Positions 54,308-62,309 are shown, counted from the stretch's first letter. The stretch is DNA of 64,000 nt from Bacillota bacterium (GCA_012798695.1 JAAZMR010000023.1:1-64000), one strand, 5' to 3'. A program made the numbers and translations. The notes: a model not told the origin generated them from the letters alone.

Positions 54308-55282
54308 TTAGCTAGCGGCCTCACTTTGTGTAGTATTTTGCCATTTATGGCAACGATCACCCCATCGAGCCAAGACGACCTTGTCTTGCCTGATTTCAAC
54401 AACCTCACAGCGGTTGGGACAGCCATTGCACTCAAAACTTCTGGTCACAAACTTCAGTTCACTGGCACCAAACCCTCGGAATGCAGTCTTTTTGCCCCTG
54501 ACCATGTTTTCTTTGGCCAGGATTGCTATACCTAGGGCACCCATGACCCCAAAATCCTCTGGGATGATCACGGGAACACCCAGTTCCTTCTCAAAAGCAT
54601 GCCTAATGCCCAAGTTGGCCGCTACTCCTCCCTGAAATACTACCGGTGGCACTATGGACTTGCCTTTGCCTACGTTATTGAGGTAGTTTCTGACCAGGGC
54701 ATCACATAGACCAGCTACGATATCGGGGGTCTTGTGACCCATTTGCTGCTTGTGCACCATATCGGATTCGGCAAAGACAGAGCAGCGACCAGCTATACGA
54801 ACAGGATGTTTGCTCTGCAGGGCTAGATCGCCAAATTCCTCAATGGGAATACCTAATCTTGCGGCTTGGTGATCTAAGAAAGAGCCCGTACCGGCTGAGC
54901 AAACCGTGTTCATTGAGAAATCAACTACTACCCCATCTCGAATAATGATCAGCTTGGAATCTTGGCCACCAATCTCCAGCACCGTCTGTACATCTGGTAC
55001 GCGATGCATAGCAGCTACAGCATGGGCTGTGATTTCATTCTTGACTATGTCTGCACCAATAATGACTCCAGTTAGGTGGCGAGCTGAGCCGGTAGCCCCG
55101 GCCCCTACAACGGTGAGGGAGGGGGGTACTTGTTTTTCCATTTCCCTTAAGCCTGCTTGGATAGCCTGGATGGGTTGGCCTTTGGTGCGAATATAAAGGC
55201 TATCTAATAGCCGATTGTCATCATCCATCAATACGAAATTAGTGCTAACAGAACCTACGTCAACTCCTAGATATGCCCTCAA
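54308..55282 (-). CDS. BadF/BadG/HgdC-family ATPase (acyl-CoA dehydratase activator)
   Basis: This 324-residue protein has the actin-like ATPase fold, with GVDVGSVSTNFVL, the cluster cysteines C128 (NTVCSAGTGSFLDHQAARL) and C167 (AGRCSVFAESDM), and VFQGGVAAN. HgdC-type activators pass one electron to a 2-hydroxyacyl-CoA dehydratase with ATP. Unlike plain HgdC (about 260 residues) it has a C-terminal extension with CNGCPNRC (285-292) and a further cysteine near 312, possibly another cluster. Last gene of a coupled three-gene operon. Confidence 0.9.
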   Translation of the reverse strand: MRAYLGVDVGSVSTNFVLMDDDNRLLDSLYIRTKGQPIQAIQAGLREMEKQVPPSLTVVGAGATGSARHLTGVIIGADIVKNEITAHAVAAMHRVPDVQTVLEIGGQDSKLIIIRDGVVVDFSMNTVCSAGTGSFLDHQAARLGIPIEEFGDLALQSKHPVRIAGRCSVFAESDMVHKQQMGHKTPDIVAGLCDALVRNYLNNVGKGKSIVPPVVFQGGVAANLGIRHAFEKELGVPVIIPEDFGVMGALGIAILAKENMVRGKKTAFRGFGASELKFVTRSFECNGCPNRCEVVEIRQDKVVLARWGDRCHKWQNTTQSEAAS

Positions 55283-56379
55283 GCACTTTCACCTCGCAGT
55301 CGTTCTCGTCTCATGGCCAATAAGTCCACGAAGGCTTCCAAACGGGTACTAGTACCGGCTTTGCCTGTTTGCTCATCTAGCATCAAGGTCAAGACTGGCA
55401 GATTATAGTCCTTACTGACTTTGGGGATAATACTTTTGGCCACTATTTCTGGTATACAAGTAAAGGGGGCTAGTTGGACTACACCATCGAAACCTCGCTT
55501 GGCATAGAGAATGGTCTCGCCAATGCTATTCTGACCATGACCGCCGACCAGCTCAGGCAAGTAGGGACGAGCGGCGTCCTTGATGTTCATCTCGCCTTCT
55601 ACCCGAAATGCATCTAGAACCGTATTCTCTATAGTCCAATCTGTTAGGAATATAGATTTATCCACATAGACCCCCATGTGGCCCAATGTCTCTACAACAT
55701 CAAGATTGACAAAAGGCTCAAGCACAACATATATCTCTCCGATGATCCCAACCCTCAGAGGCTTTCGCTCTGGGTCTACAGCTATGTTTCTCATCGTCTC
55801 AAGATTAGCTGTAGTTGCAGCTTTGACTTCCTTAACTGAATCAGCATTGTCAATATCGGCAAAAGCGTTTGTCAGCAAGCGGCTCGTGGTTCCAGTCTCA
55901 ATCTCCAGAGGCCGTATTCGGTAACTCTCTCGTTCCAGAGCATCTAGTGCCAAGAGCTTTTGCCACGTCAACCATACTAAGCCGAGAAACTCACGAAAAC
56001 TGACTTTGACTAGATCGCGCAAGATCCGATAGGTACCTATCCAATTGCGTCTAAGTGGTTCAAAGGTAATTACCCTTATGTCATATCCCAACTGCTCCTG
56101 CAAAATTCTTTGCTGAAGTTTTGTATAGTATCCGGCTCGACAGGGACCAACTCCACCGGAAGAGACGATGGTATCGGCTCCCAACTCTACAGCCTCTAGA
56201 TAAGTACCCAGCAGTACCTTAAATGGAAGACAGGCAAATTCTGGTGCGTACTTTGTACCTAAGTCTAGGGTATGTTTGGTAGGGGGCGGGGGCAGCACCA
56301 CCTCCTGACCGATGCCCTCAAGCAAGGTTTTGAAGCCTATCCAAGAGGTCCCCATATGGGGAAAGGTTATTTTCATCAT
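55279..56379 (-). CDS. 2-hydroxyacyl-CoA dehydratase-like protein (HgdB family)
   Basis: This 366-residue protein resembles the D-component fold of the 2-hydroxyacyl-CoA dehydratase family, with PEFACLPFKVLLGTYLEA, SSGGVGPCRAGYY, LAPFTCIPEIVAK and LMLDEQTGKAGTSTRLEAFVDL. Cysteines near 50, 80 and 305 could hold a cluster. It overlaps both neighbours by 4 bases (ATGA junctions). Proteins of this type next to an HgdC-like ATPase are common in anaerobic Bacillota but have no assigned reaction. Confidence 0.82.
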   Translation of the reverse strand: MMKITFPHMGTSWIGFKTLLEGIGQEVVLPPPPTKHTLDLGTKYAPEFACLPFKVLLGTYLEAVELGADTIVSSGGVGPCRAGYYTKLQQRILQEQLGYDIRVITFEPLRRNWIGTYRILRDLVKVSFREFLGLVWLTWQKLLALDALERESYRIRPLEIETGTTSRLLTNAFADIDNADSVKEVKAATTANLETMRNIAVDPERKPLRVGIIGEIYVVLEPFVNLDVVETLGHMGVYVDKSIFLTDWTIENTVLDAFRVEGEMNIKDAARPYLPELVGGHGQNSIGETILYAKRGFDGVVQLAPFTCIPEIVAKSIIPKVSKDYNLPVLTLMLDEQTGKAGTSTRLEAFVDLLAMRRERLRGESA

Positions 56380-57431
56380 GAATCACCCTTCCTACGCACC
56401 AACATGTCAATGAAAGCCTCTAAACGAGTCATGACGCCAGCTACTCCTGTATGTTCATCTAGGCATAGGGAAAGGTAGGGCAACCGATTTTGCTTACGGC
56501 AATCGAGCTCCAGCAGCTTATCTACCATGGCATCGGGCCCGCAGCCAAAGGCTGTGACGTGAATCAGGCCATCAATCATTTTCTCCTGGAAAAAGTGATA
56601 GGTGGCACGGATCACCTGGTTACTGTAATACCAGAATAGATATTTCGGTTGCTTCTTAGCCTGAGCCTTACGGCTCGGGGCAGGTACCATTTCGGGAGTC
56701 AATACCGTGGCACCCAGACGCTTCAGATTGGCGAGCAAACTGCAGTTGACAAATTCATCATAGAGCATATATGGATAGCCGACGACTCCTAGTCGGACTT
56801 GCTTGCTAGAGTCTCCCAGCATTTCTGTGGATGCTTGGGCAGACGCGATACCGCTTCTGGCGTCAGCCAGGCTGGGTGAGCTCTTATCCTGCAAGGATGC
56901 CCACCACTTTTCGATCACCGACATAGCTTCATTAGGTAGCATGTGATTGGCCAATAGAGCTTCATAGTATTGTCCGACTTGTATTGCTCTACGGTATGCG
57001 AGTAAACCCTTACGACGGCCTGCACCTAGGATTTTGGCAACATCTAGCCAGGCCCGCAGGGGAGCAAACCGCCCATCGCGGATATCGAGACGAGGAGTCA
57101 GCAGTGGAGGAATATCCGCCACCGAGGCCTTGATCATGTCGGATAACCCAAGAAACTTTGGGCAGAGAGTAGCCTCTCCATCGATACTCACCAAACGTGG
57201 TATGAGAATATAGTCCACCTGACCGATCAAGGCAGCGACATGTCCATGAAACACCTTTATGGGGATGCAGGCATCGGTCACGGTATCTCTGATACCTTGA
57301 TCTACGATATCCTTGGTGGTAGGGGGACTCAACACAACTTCAGTTCCGAGTTCTTCCAGATATGTTTTCCATTGTGGGTAGAACGAATAGTATGCCAGAG
57401 ACCTCGGAATGCCTACACGAATTGTCATCAT
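56376..57431 (-). CDS. Acyl-CoA dehydratase activase-related protein (DUF2229-like)
   Basis: This 351-residue protein starts MTIRVGIPRSLAYYSFYPQWKTYLEELG, then has DACIPIKVFHGHV, LIPRLVSIDGEATLCPKFLG, ITAFGCGPDAMVDKLLE-type cysteine motif (here VTAFGCGPDAMV) and LCLDEHTGVAGVMTRLEAFIDML. It is a distant paralogue of the next gene: both share the closing DE(H/Q)TG..G..TRLEAF. It is first in the operon, and ATGA overlap couples it to the following gene. Function unknown. Confidence 0.82.
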   Translation of the reverse strand: MMTIRVGIPRSLAYYSFYPQWKTYLEELGTEVVLSPPTTKDIVDQGIRDTVTDACIPIKVFHGHVAALIGQVDYILIPRLVSIDGEATLCPKFLGLSDMIKASVADIPPLLTPRLDIRDGRFAPLRAWLDVAKILGAGRRKGLLAYRRAIQVGQYYEALLANHMLPNEAMSVIEKWWASLQDKSSPSLADARSGIASAQASTEMLGDSSKQVRLGVVGYPYMLYDEFVNCSLLANLKRLGATVLTPEMVPAPSRKAQAKKQPKYLFWYYSNQVIRATYHFFQEKMIDGLIHVTAFGCGPDAMVDKLLELDCRKQNRLPYLSLCLDEHTGVAGVMTRLEAFIDMLVRRKGDS

Positions 57432-57547
57432 TCAACCTCCCTACACTTCACAAATTACTTCGAGACTAGACACAAGAACGCCTGCCCACGGGGCTATTTT
57501 TCTCCAAAGGAGGCAAGATATGGAGTGAGAGAAGTTGAAGTCGGGGC

Positions 57548-58675
57548 CTAACCGGCCGGAGAAGCAAAGCAACTGCCTCTCACCGGCCATGATATGGTCA
57601 CAGGGCTGCTGCGTGTACTTTCATTGCCACCATGGTCGATACTAGATACTGCTAGTTCAATTGATATGATGACATCCTCAGGGTGAGACGACAGATCTGG
57701 TTGATATAGATAAGAAGTTATGGAAGCGGGTACTGTGGCGATTAATTGAAATCCGGCAAAGACATCCAGCTGTGTGTATAGCCTATATGCTTTTAGATCG
57801 TCTTCTATAGGCGCAACAGCATCCCAAGATACCAATATCCCATCCTCGTGTAACAATGCATTCACACTCTTAGGGGATGGGGGAGGTGCATCAATCATTC
57901 CAATGATCTCGACACATCCCCAAGCCGGATTCCACTCTACCGCGGTGGTTTTGCCTGGCTGAATGGTGATCACCTCCCAAGGGCTTTCGTAAAAGCGATT
58001 ATAGGAGTGAAAGGTATTCTCATAAAGTTCTATTCGCAGGTCATGGGTATGGGGCGGCAGTTCATCAATGGTCACTATCAGCTGGGATGCATCATCTCTG
58101 ATAAACTCCTTGACTACTGCTGGCTGCTCACCCGTCCCGATAATGATCTTGCCTTTGACAAGCTCATATCTGCCAAAGCCCCCTAGGTCCAGAGCAATGA
58201 CGAGTGTACCCGGGGCAGCCAGGAGAGGCAGATCTACGCCAGTCGTTTGGTCTTCATCAATCCATACACTGGTAGTGCCGGAATAGAGCATCTCACCTTG
58301 CCGGCCAAAGACGTCAACTCGCAGCTGCCATGTACCAACGAGGAGCTTGGATATCCTGCCAGATGCCGTCATTTGAGTCAAATCTACCACAAGGTCCTGT
58401 TGTACTTCTTGTTTGCCACGCGTAAGGGTAGCCGTCACCCGGCTAATGGAGTGGTTGTGAGCCATATCAGAAGTGAGCAAGGCTTTGACCGCTACACCAC
58501 CGGTAGGACCATTGGGGGCATATGAAATGGTTTGGCCTAGACCCCCAAAACATCCACTAGTGAACATCGTCAGTCCGATTAGTGTCAGCACAAGCATGGT
58601 TTCTTGCCAGGCAAGGCTTCTGCATTGAGAGACAATACATTGAAGGATGAGAGGAAAACGCGGTCGTGATGACAC
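57548..58675 (-). CDS. Putative lipoprotein with C-terminal FN3-like domain
   Basis: This 375-residue protein has a hydrophobic stretch MLVLTLIGLTMFTSGC (27-42) ending in a lipobox-like SGC, so it is probably lipid-anchored on the outer face. The mid region is beta-rich with LLVGTWQLRVDVFGRQGEMLYSG. The C-terminal part (about 268-365, SVNALLHEDGILVSWDAVAP then LKAYRLYTQ) resembles a fibronectin type III domain. The GTG start has AAGGAGG 7 bases upstream, inside the hairpin arm at 58681-58692. Function unknown. Confidence 0.75.
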   Translation of the reverse strand: MSSRPRFPLILQCIVSQCRSLAWQETMLVLTLIGLTMFTSGCFGGLGQTISYAPNGPTGGVAVKALLTSDMAHNHSISRVTATLTRGKQEVQQDLVVDLTQMTASGRISKLLVGTWQLRVDVFGRQGEMLYSGTTSVWIDEDQTTGVDLPLLAAPGTLVIALDLGGFGRYELVKGKIIIGTGEQPAVVKEFIRDDASQLIVTIDELPPHTHDLRIELYENTFHSYNRFYESPWEVITIQPGKTTAVEWNPAWGCVEIIGMIDAPPPSPKSVNALLHEDGILVSWDAVAPIEDDLKAYRLYTQLDVFAGFQLIATVPASITSYLYQPDLSSHPEDVIISIELAVSSIDHGGNESTRSSPVTISWPVRGSCFASPAG

Positions 58676-58712
58676 AAAAACGCCTCCTTACCTCAAAGAG
58701 GGCAAGGTGGCG
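58676..58712 (-). terminator. Terminator hairpin that also holds the lipoprotein ribosome site
   Basis: On the minus strand CGCCACCTTGCC (58712-58701) pairs with GGTAAGGAGGCG (58692-58681) with one A·A mismatch, followed by TTTTTG. It should end the xer transcript. Its right arm contains AAGGAGG, the Shine-Dalgarno of the next gene, so it may also limit translation of that gene. Confidence 0.75.
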
Positions 58713-58773
58713 CAAGGACAGAGATAATCGTGTAATCCCTGTGGTTTCAGTATAGATTCTATGTCTTAGTCTG

Positions 58774-59796
58774 TCAAGTAGCGAAAGGGTTCTTGTCTAA
58801 GGACGCCAAGAGTTTCTCATCATCTACATGAGTGTAGATTGTAGTTGTAGCAATATTCTCATGGCCCAAAAGGCGCATAAGTGTTCGCAGATCCTCACCA
58901 TTTAAGTAAAGCGCGGTGGCGAAGGTATGTCGCAGCTTATGGGGGGTAAGCATCAGCTTCTTACTGTCCGGCAAGTCGGTGAGCGCCACATACTCCTTGA
59001 GCTTTTGCTGAATCGCGCGGGGGGTGATGCGCGTATACCTATTGCCAAGAAAGAGTGCCAAGCGGTGTTGACCCTTAGCTTTGCCTCTGGGACGGACTTT
59101 TTTGTACTCTGCTACCGCCTCTCGGACTGCCGGGGGAACCGGGATGGGGCGATTCTTCCCACCTTTTCCACCGGTAACTCGATAAAACGTGGTTTCGGGC
59201 CCGATATCATCAATATTCATTTGTACGACTTCACCAATACGCAACCCCATACTCAGCATGATCAGGAAGACAGTATAGTCCCTTTCACATCCATGTCTTT
59301 GCACAGTAGCGAGAAAATGGAAAGCTTCCTCAGCGGTTAGGTGCAAAGGTGCTTCATTGCGATGGATGGTCTTGGTTTCTAGGTCATAAATCAAAAAGGG
59401 ATCAGGCAGCAGCTCACGGTCGAAAAGATACTTAAAGAATCGCCTAACCGCCACGATTTTGCGGTTGATCGTGGTTTGAGCGTAACCCTGAGTTTCTTTC
59501 AGAAAGAGGAAATACCCAACCAGATCGTCGGGGCGAATTGCTTCCAGATCGACTGTAAAACCGTCCAGAAGCCGACTAGAAACGGCTGTTAACCTCTGAT
59601 TATCAGCCTCGAAAGCGGCCTCGAATTCGCTATAGGCGATCTTGCTGTGAGGCAGAGTTACACAAGGACATCGAGCCAGGACCAGATGCAGCTTAAGCAG
59701 CCGTAAGTCCGATCTATAGGCTTTAGCGGTATTGAGGCTCTTATTGATACTCAAACTGGCAATGAATCTTTCTACCTGTAGATCAAAATCCAACAC
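58774..59796 (-). CDS. Xer-type tyrosine recombinase
   Basis: This 340-residue recombinase has the full catalytic set: R186 (LRIGEV), K211 (GGKGGKNR), H286 and R289 (HKLRHTFATAL), H312 (LLGHENIATTTIY) and nucleophile Y321. The N-terminal SAM-like domain holds an insertion of about 40 residues (41-82), so it is longer than XerC/XerD (about 300) and nearer to single-recombinase XerS or XerH (about 355). The GTG start follows GGAGGAATCACTT. A dif-like site lies 169 bp upstream, pointing to chromosome dimer resolution. A phage or element integrase is less likely, as no mobile-element genes are near. Confidence 0.88.
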   Translation of the reverse strand: MLDFDLQVERFIASLSINKSLNTAKAYRSDLRLLKLHLVLARCPCVTLPHSKIAYSEFEAAFEADNQRLTAVSSRLLDGFTVDLEAIRPDDLVGYFLFLKETQGYAQTTINRKIVAVRRFFKYLFDRELLPDPFLIYDLETKTIHRNEAPLHLTAEEAFHFLATVQRHGCERDYTVFLIMLSMGLRIGEVVQMNIDDIGPETTFYRVTGGKGGKNRPIPVPPAVREAVAEYKKVRPRGKAKGQHRLALFLGNRYTRITPRAIQQKLKEYVALTDLPDSKKLMLTPHKLRHTFATALYLNGEDLRTLMRLLGHENIATTTIYTHVDDEKLLASLDKNPFAT

Positions 59797-59965
59797 AAGT
59801 GATTCCTCCGGTATGTTCTTTCGATGAAGTAAGCTCCCAATGTACCTAATTCACTAGACAACCGACATTTCCTGTAATTCTCGTGATTCGATGGGATAGA
59901 GGTGTAGGGGCGTGATCGGCATAGGCAGCTAGATTCATACGATTAAATCAGATGGAAATCACCAC

Positions 59966-59993
59966 ACTTCGTAGAAGATATATTATGCGAAGT
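59966..59993 (+). other. Candidate dif site (Xer recombination site)
   Basis: A 28-bp sequence has left arm ACTTCGTAGAA, 6-base centre GATATA and right arm TTATGCGAAGT. The arms are imperfect inverted repeats (8 of 11). Compared with the Bacillus subtilis dif site as I remember it, 23 of 28 bases agree, including the whole ATATATTATG core. It lies upstream of the xer-type gene within the 315-bp stretch 59797-60111, which holds no other gene I can support. Confidence 0.72.
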
Positions 59994-60111
59994 GGATTGC
60001 CGTTTGTTTGTTTTGTTGGGACCGACCGGTCTTATTACTTCGTGAGCCAGCACAAACATGTGCTTCGTAGACAACACTCATACAACAACCAGCCTAGCGT
60101 GGAATCAAACA

Positions 60112-60555
60112 TCAAGTTGAACGTGAAACGGGATCAGGATAAACAGCAACTGGTTCACGATATGCCCTAATTCCCTCGCTTCGCTGCATGCCAGAGTCGT
60201 CGGTGGGTATCAATAATGTTTGACCCGGTCTGATGTTGACTGATTCGAGCTCATTCAGTTGTCTAATCTGGTATACGGTTCTTCGTGGATCAGCACCTGG
60301 TTTAGCCTTCCTTGCAATTGTCCATAATGTATCTCCTTGACGTACGACTATGGTTGCATAGCTTGGTTTGGGCCTACTATACGATACTACCCCGACAAAA
60401 ATGGACCCGGCAAGCAGCAAAGCTCCCAGCGCAACAAGGATGGCCTTCTCGATCCTCTGTCTTCGGGATGCAAGGTGTTTGCATTTATGGAGAGATTTAC
60501 TCTGTCCGGCAGTAGTGCCTGTGTCAAGCTGTACCTGACCAACATCCAGCGCCAT
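60112..60555 (-). CDS. yneA: YneA-like LysM cell-division suppressor
   Basis: This 147-residue protein has a cytoplasmic N-terminus (1-36), one membrane helix (about 38-58) and an external LysM domain (68-117, RQGDTLWTIARKAKPG through IRPGQTLLIP). This is the architecture of YneA, the SOS-induced division inhibitor, and like yneA in Bacillus it lies divergent from lexA with LexA boxes between. It is longer than the 105-residue Bacillus protein. GGGAGGTG precedes the ATG. During DNA damage it should delay septation. Confidence 0.85.
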   Translation of the reverse strand: MALDVGQVQLDTGTTAGQSKSLHKCKHLASRRQRIEKAILVALGALLLAGSIFVGVVSYSRPKPSYATIVVRQGDTLWTIARKAKPGADPRRTVYQIRQLNELESVNIRPGQTLLIPTDDSGMQRSEGIRAYREPVAVYPDPVSRST

Positions 60556-60586
60556 ACTAGCAGCACCTCCCGAACTAATGTCTTGG

Positions 60587-60600
60587 CGAACACGTGTGTG
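60587..60600. promoter_or_regulatory. LexA (SOS) box, yneA side
   Basis: CGAACACGTGTGTG matches 13 of 14 positions of the Bacillus SOS box (CGAACRNRYGTTYG). It lies 32 bases upstream of the yneA-like start. Confidence 0.65.
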
Positions 60601-60618
60601 TCTGCATTTACCATATCA

Positions 60619-60632
60619 CGAACAGGTGTTTT
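60619..60632. promoter_or_regulatory. LexA (SOS) box, middle
   Basis: CGAACAGGTGTTTT matches 13 of 14 positions of the Bacillus SOS box, in the middle of the divergent intergenic region. Confidence 0.7.
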
Positions 60633-60671
60633 CGTCAACACCAACCGGGGCGAAAAGTACGGCAATAATTG

Positions 60672-60685
60672 CGAACGGGCGTTTG
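60672..60685. promoter_or_regulatory. LexA (SOS) box overlapping the lexA promoter
   Basis: CGAACGGGCGTTTG is a perfect match to CGAACRNRYGTTYG. It overlaps the -35 of lexA, giving autorepression. Confidence 0.92.
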
Positions 60686-60711
60686 CAAAGGGGTTCTTGC
60701 TGTGCTATAAT
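60683..60711 (+). promoter_or_regulatory. Promoter of lexA
   Basis: TTGCAA (60683-60688), 17 bases, TATAAT (60706-60711), 56 bases before the lexA start. Confidence 0.82.
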
Positions 60712-60767
60712 CAAGTTGATGTGTTGAGAACGGATTTTCGTGAAGTTAGCCATCGGGAGGGAACCCT

Positions 60768-61385
60768 ATGAACGAACTCACTGAACGGCAAGGACAAGTA
60801 CTGGAGTTCATCAAAGAACACGTCAGAGAAAAGGGCTATCCACCCTCGGTTCGAGAAATAGGTGACGGTGTTGGTTTGCGCAGCAGCTCAACCGTGCATG
60901 GGCATTTGCGGCGGCTGGAAAGCAAGGGATATATTCGCCGGGATCCCACGAAACCCCGTGCTATTGAGATCCTCAATGATCAGCCGGAAGAGAGCCGCAT
61001 CATAAGAGACGTAATAGCTGTGCCTGTGGTGGGCAATGTTACGGCCGGACGACCTATCTTGGCGGTGGAAAACGTGGAAGACTACTTTCCGCTGCCTCGT
61101 GCCTTTGCATCTGATGAAGCTACTTTCATACTGCGAATTCAGGGTGACAGTATGATTGAAGCAGGGATTTTGGACGGCGACTATGTAATAGTTCGCCAGC
61201 AACCCGATGCACTTAACGGGGACATAGTTGTAGCACTCATTGAGGATGAAGCGACTGTCAAACGGTTCTTCAAAGAGTTAGACCATATTCGCTTACAACC
61301 GGAAAACCCGGTCTATGATCCGATTGTCACTACTGATGCTCACATCTTAGGGAAAGTCATCGGAGTTCTGAGAATGGTTCACTAA
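60768..61385 (+). CDS. lexA: LexA repressor
   Basis: LexA represses SOS genes and cleaves itself when RecA is activated. The 205-residue protein has an N-terminal winged helix ([25 protein letters not shown], 27-51), the cleavage site Ala93-Gly94 in NVTAGRP, catalytic Ser128 in GDSMIE and Lys165 in ATVKRF. CATCGGGAGGGAACCCT gives the ribosome site. It is autoregulated through the box at 60672-60685 and divergent from yneA. In 61386-61554 there is a hairpin (61487-61532) without a T run. Confidence 0.97.
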   Translation: MNELTERQGQVLEFIKEHVREKGYPPSVREIGDGVGLRSSSTVHGHLRRLESKGYIRRDPTKPRAIEILNDQPEESRIIRDVIAVPVVGNVTAGRPILAVENVEDYFPLPRAFASDEATFILRIQGDSMIEAGILDGDYVIVRQQPDALNGDIVVALIEDEATVKRFFKELDHIRLQPENPVYDPIVTTDAHILGKVIGVLRMVH

Positions 61386-61554
61386 CGGAGGCACTTATTA
61401 TAGAATCTCGGTGGTTGCTGACTTATTGGTACTGGTTAGATTGAGTTTGTTTTAGATCGGGGCGTAATCATGCTGCCTACATGGAAGTAAGGGGGCGAAC
61501 CGATTGCCCGCTTTTCGAGCACGGCCCCCTACTCCCTTGGTAAGCGTATTTTAC

Positions 61555-61893
61555 TCAAGAGGTCGTATCCTCGTACTTTTCTTTCGTGATGAAACTACCA
61601 TTTTCTAACCACTTATTTGTAACTCTGTACATTCCGTCAAATTCCAGACGTAATTGCATCCGGTTAAAGCAGTTATTCCCCATAACCGTCTTATTGATGA
61701 ACATTTGGTAATCATGATTGCCAGCTTCTTCGCGTTGTATCTCCGATGATTTGCGAAGACGTAATGCCAACTTCTCCCCACATTTATCACACTGCACATA
61801 GACCCAGACAGCGTCCTTAGTCACGCGAATACCTGGCTGCTGGGTGGACCCTGGTGATATGAACTTGCTTACCAACTTTGCCAGTAAACCCAA
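61555..61893 (-). CDS. Unrecognised small protein with a CxxC pair
   Basis: I do not recognise this family. From the TTG at 61893 (GGAGG 7 bases upstream) it has 112 residues, begins MGLLAKLVSKFISPGS and has VQCDKCGEKLALRLRKSSEIQ near residue 40, a CxxC pair that could be half of a zinc knuckle, then basic and aromatic residues (FDGMYRVTNKWLENG). A longer frame reaches TTG 61926 but overlaps the upstream gene. Probably co-transcribed with the gene before it (stop at 61896). No membrane segment. Confidence 0.65.
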   Translation of the reverse strand: MGLLAKLVSKFISPGSTQQPGIRVTKDAVWVYVQCDKCGEKLALRLRKSSEIQREEAGNHDYQMFINKTVMGNNCFNRMQLRLEFDGMYRVTNKWLENGSFITKEKYEDTTS

Positions 61894-61895
61894 TC

Positions 61896-62309
61896 CTAAA
61901 CCTCCATAGTCTGCTCGGTTTCCCAATGGTTAGTATCCTTAAGTAGGCCATTGCGTGGGCTCGAGCTACCCGAGGTACGTAAGGCCAGCATGTCTGCCGA
62001 ACCGATGCCCAATAATGTAAAGAACATCTCCAGAGCCTGTTCTAACCCCCGCTGCTCTGGGGCAACCGTTTGATCAGGATCAAAAAGAGGCAGTTTGGCA
62101 TATTCCTGCACAGCCATTTCATACGCCAAGTCTACCCCTTTTTCATCCACGAGCTCCATTAGGTCGCTATATTTCTGTCGTCGCGTCTCCGCCTGTGCTT
62201 TCCAAAAGTCGGGGTTGGAGGTCAAGCTGCTTGCTAGGAGATCTTGCTTGGCGAGCCGCCTAAACTTCTTCAACCCCCTGAGGACATCATCTTTGGCCAC
62301 CTGTATCAT
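61896..62309 (-). CDS. Unrecognised small helical protein
   Basis: I do not recognise this family. The 137 residues are charged and mostly helical, beginning MIQVAKDDVLRGLKKFRRLAKQDLL, with a possible coiled coil at about 33-70 (FWKAQAETRRQKYSDLMELVDEKG-type run). The C-terminal 30 residues are rich in Ser, Thr and Asn and look disordered. AGGGGGG is upstream of the ATG. It shares a transcript with the CxxC protein that follows. In 62310-62554 I see no clear promoter or terminator. Confidence 0.65.
   Translation of the reverse strand: MIQVAKDDVLRGLKKFRRLAKQDLLASSLTSNPDFWKAQAETRRQKYSDLMELVDEKGVDLAYEMAVQEYAKLPLFDPDQTVAPEQRGLEQALEMFFTLLGIGSADMLALRTSGSSSPRNGLLKDTNHWETEQTMEV

Noticed and set aside
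59952..60170. A 72-codon plus-strand frame across the dif candidate
   Set aside because: No ribosome site, unusual residue composition, and it runs into the end of the yneA-like gene. The DNA is better explained as a recombination site.
60571..60584. Possible fourth LexA box, CGAACTAATGTCTT
   Set aside because: Several mismatches to the SOS-box consensus in the second half.
61487..61532. Hairpin GTAAGGGGGC / GCCCCCTAC between lexA and the next convergent gene
   Set aside because: Long loop and no T run on either strand; left out as a terminator.
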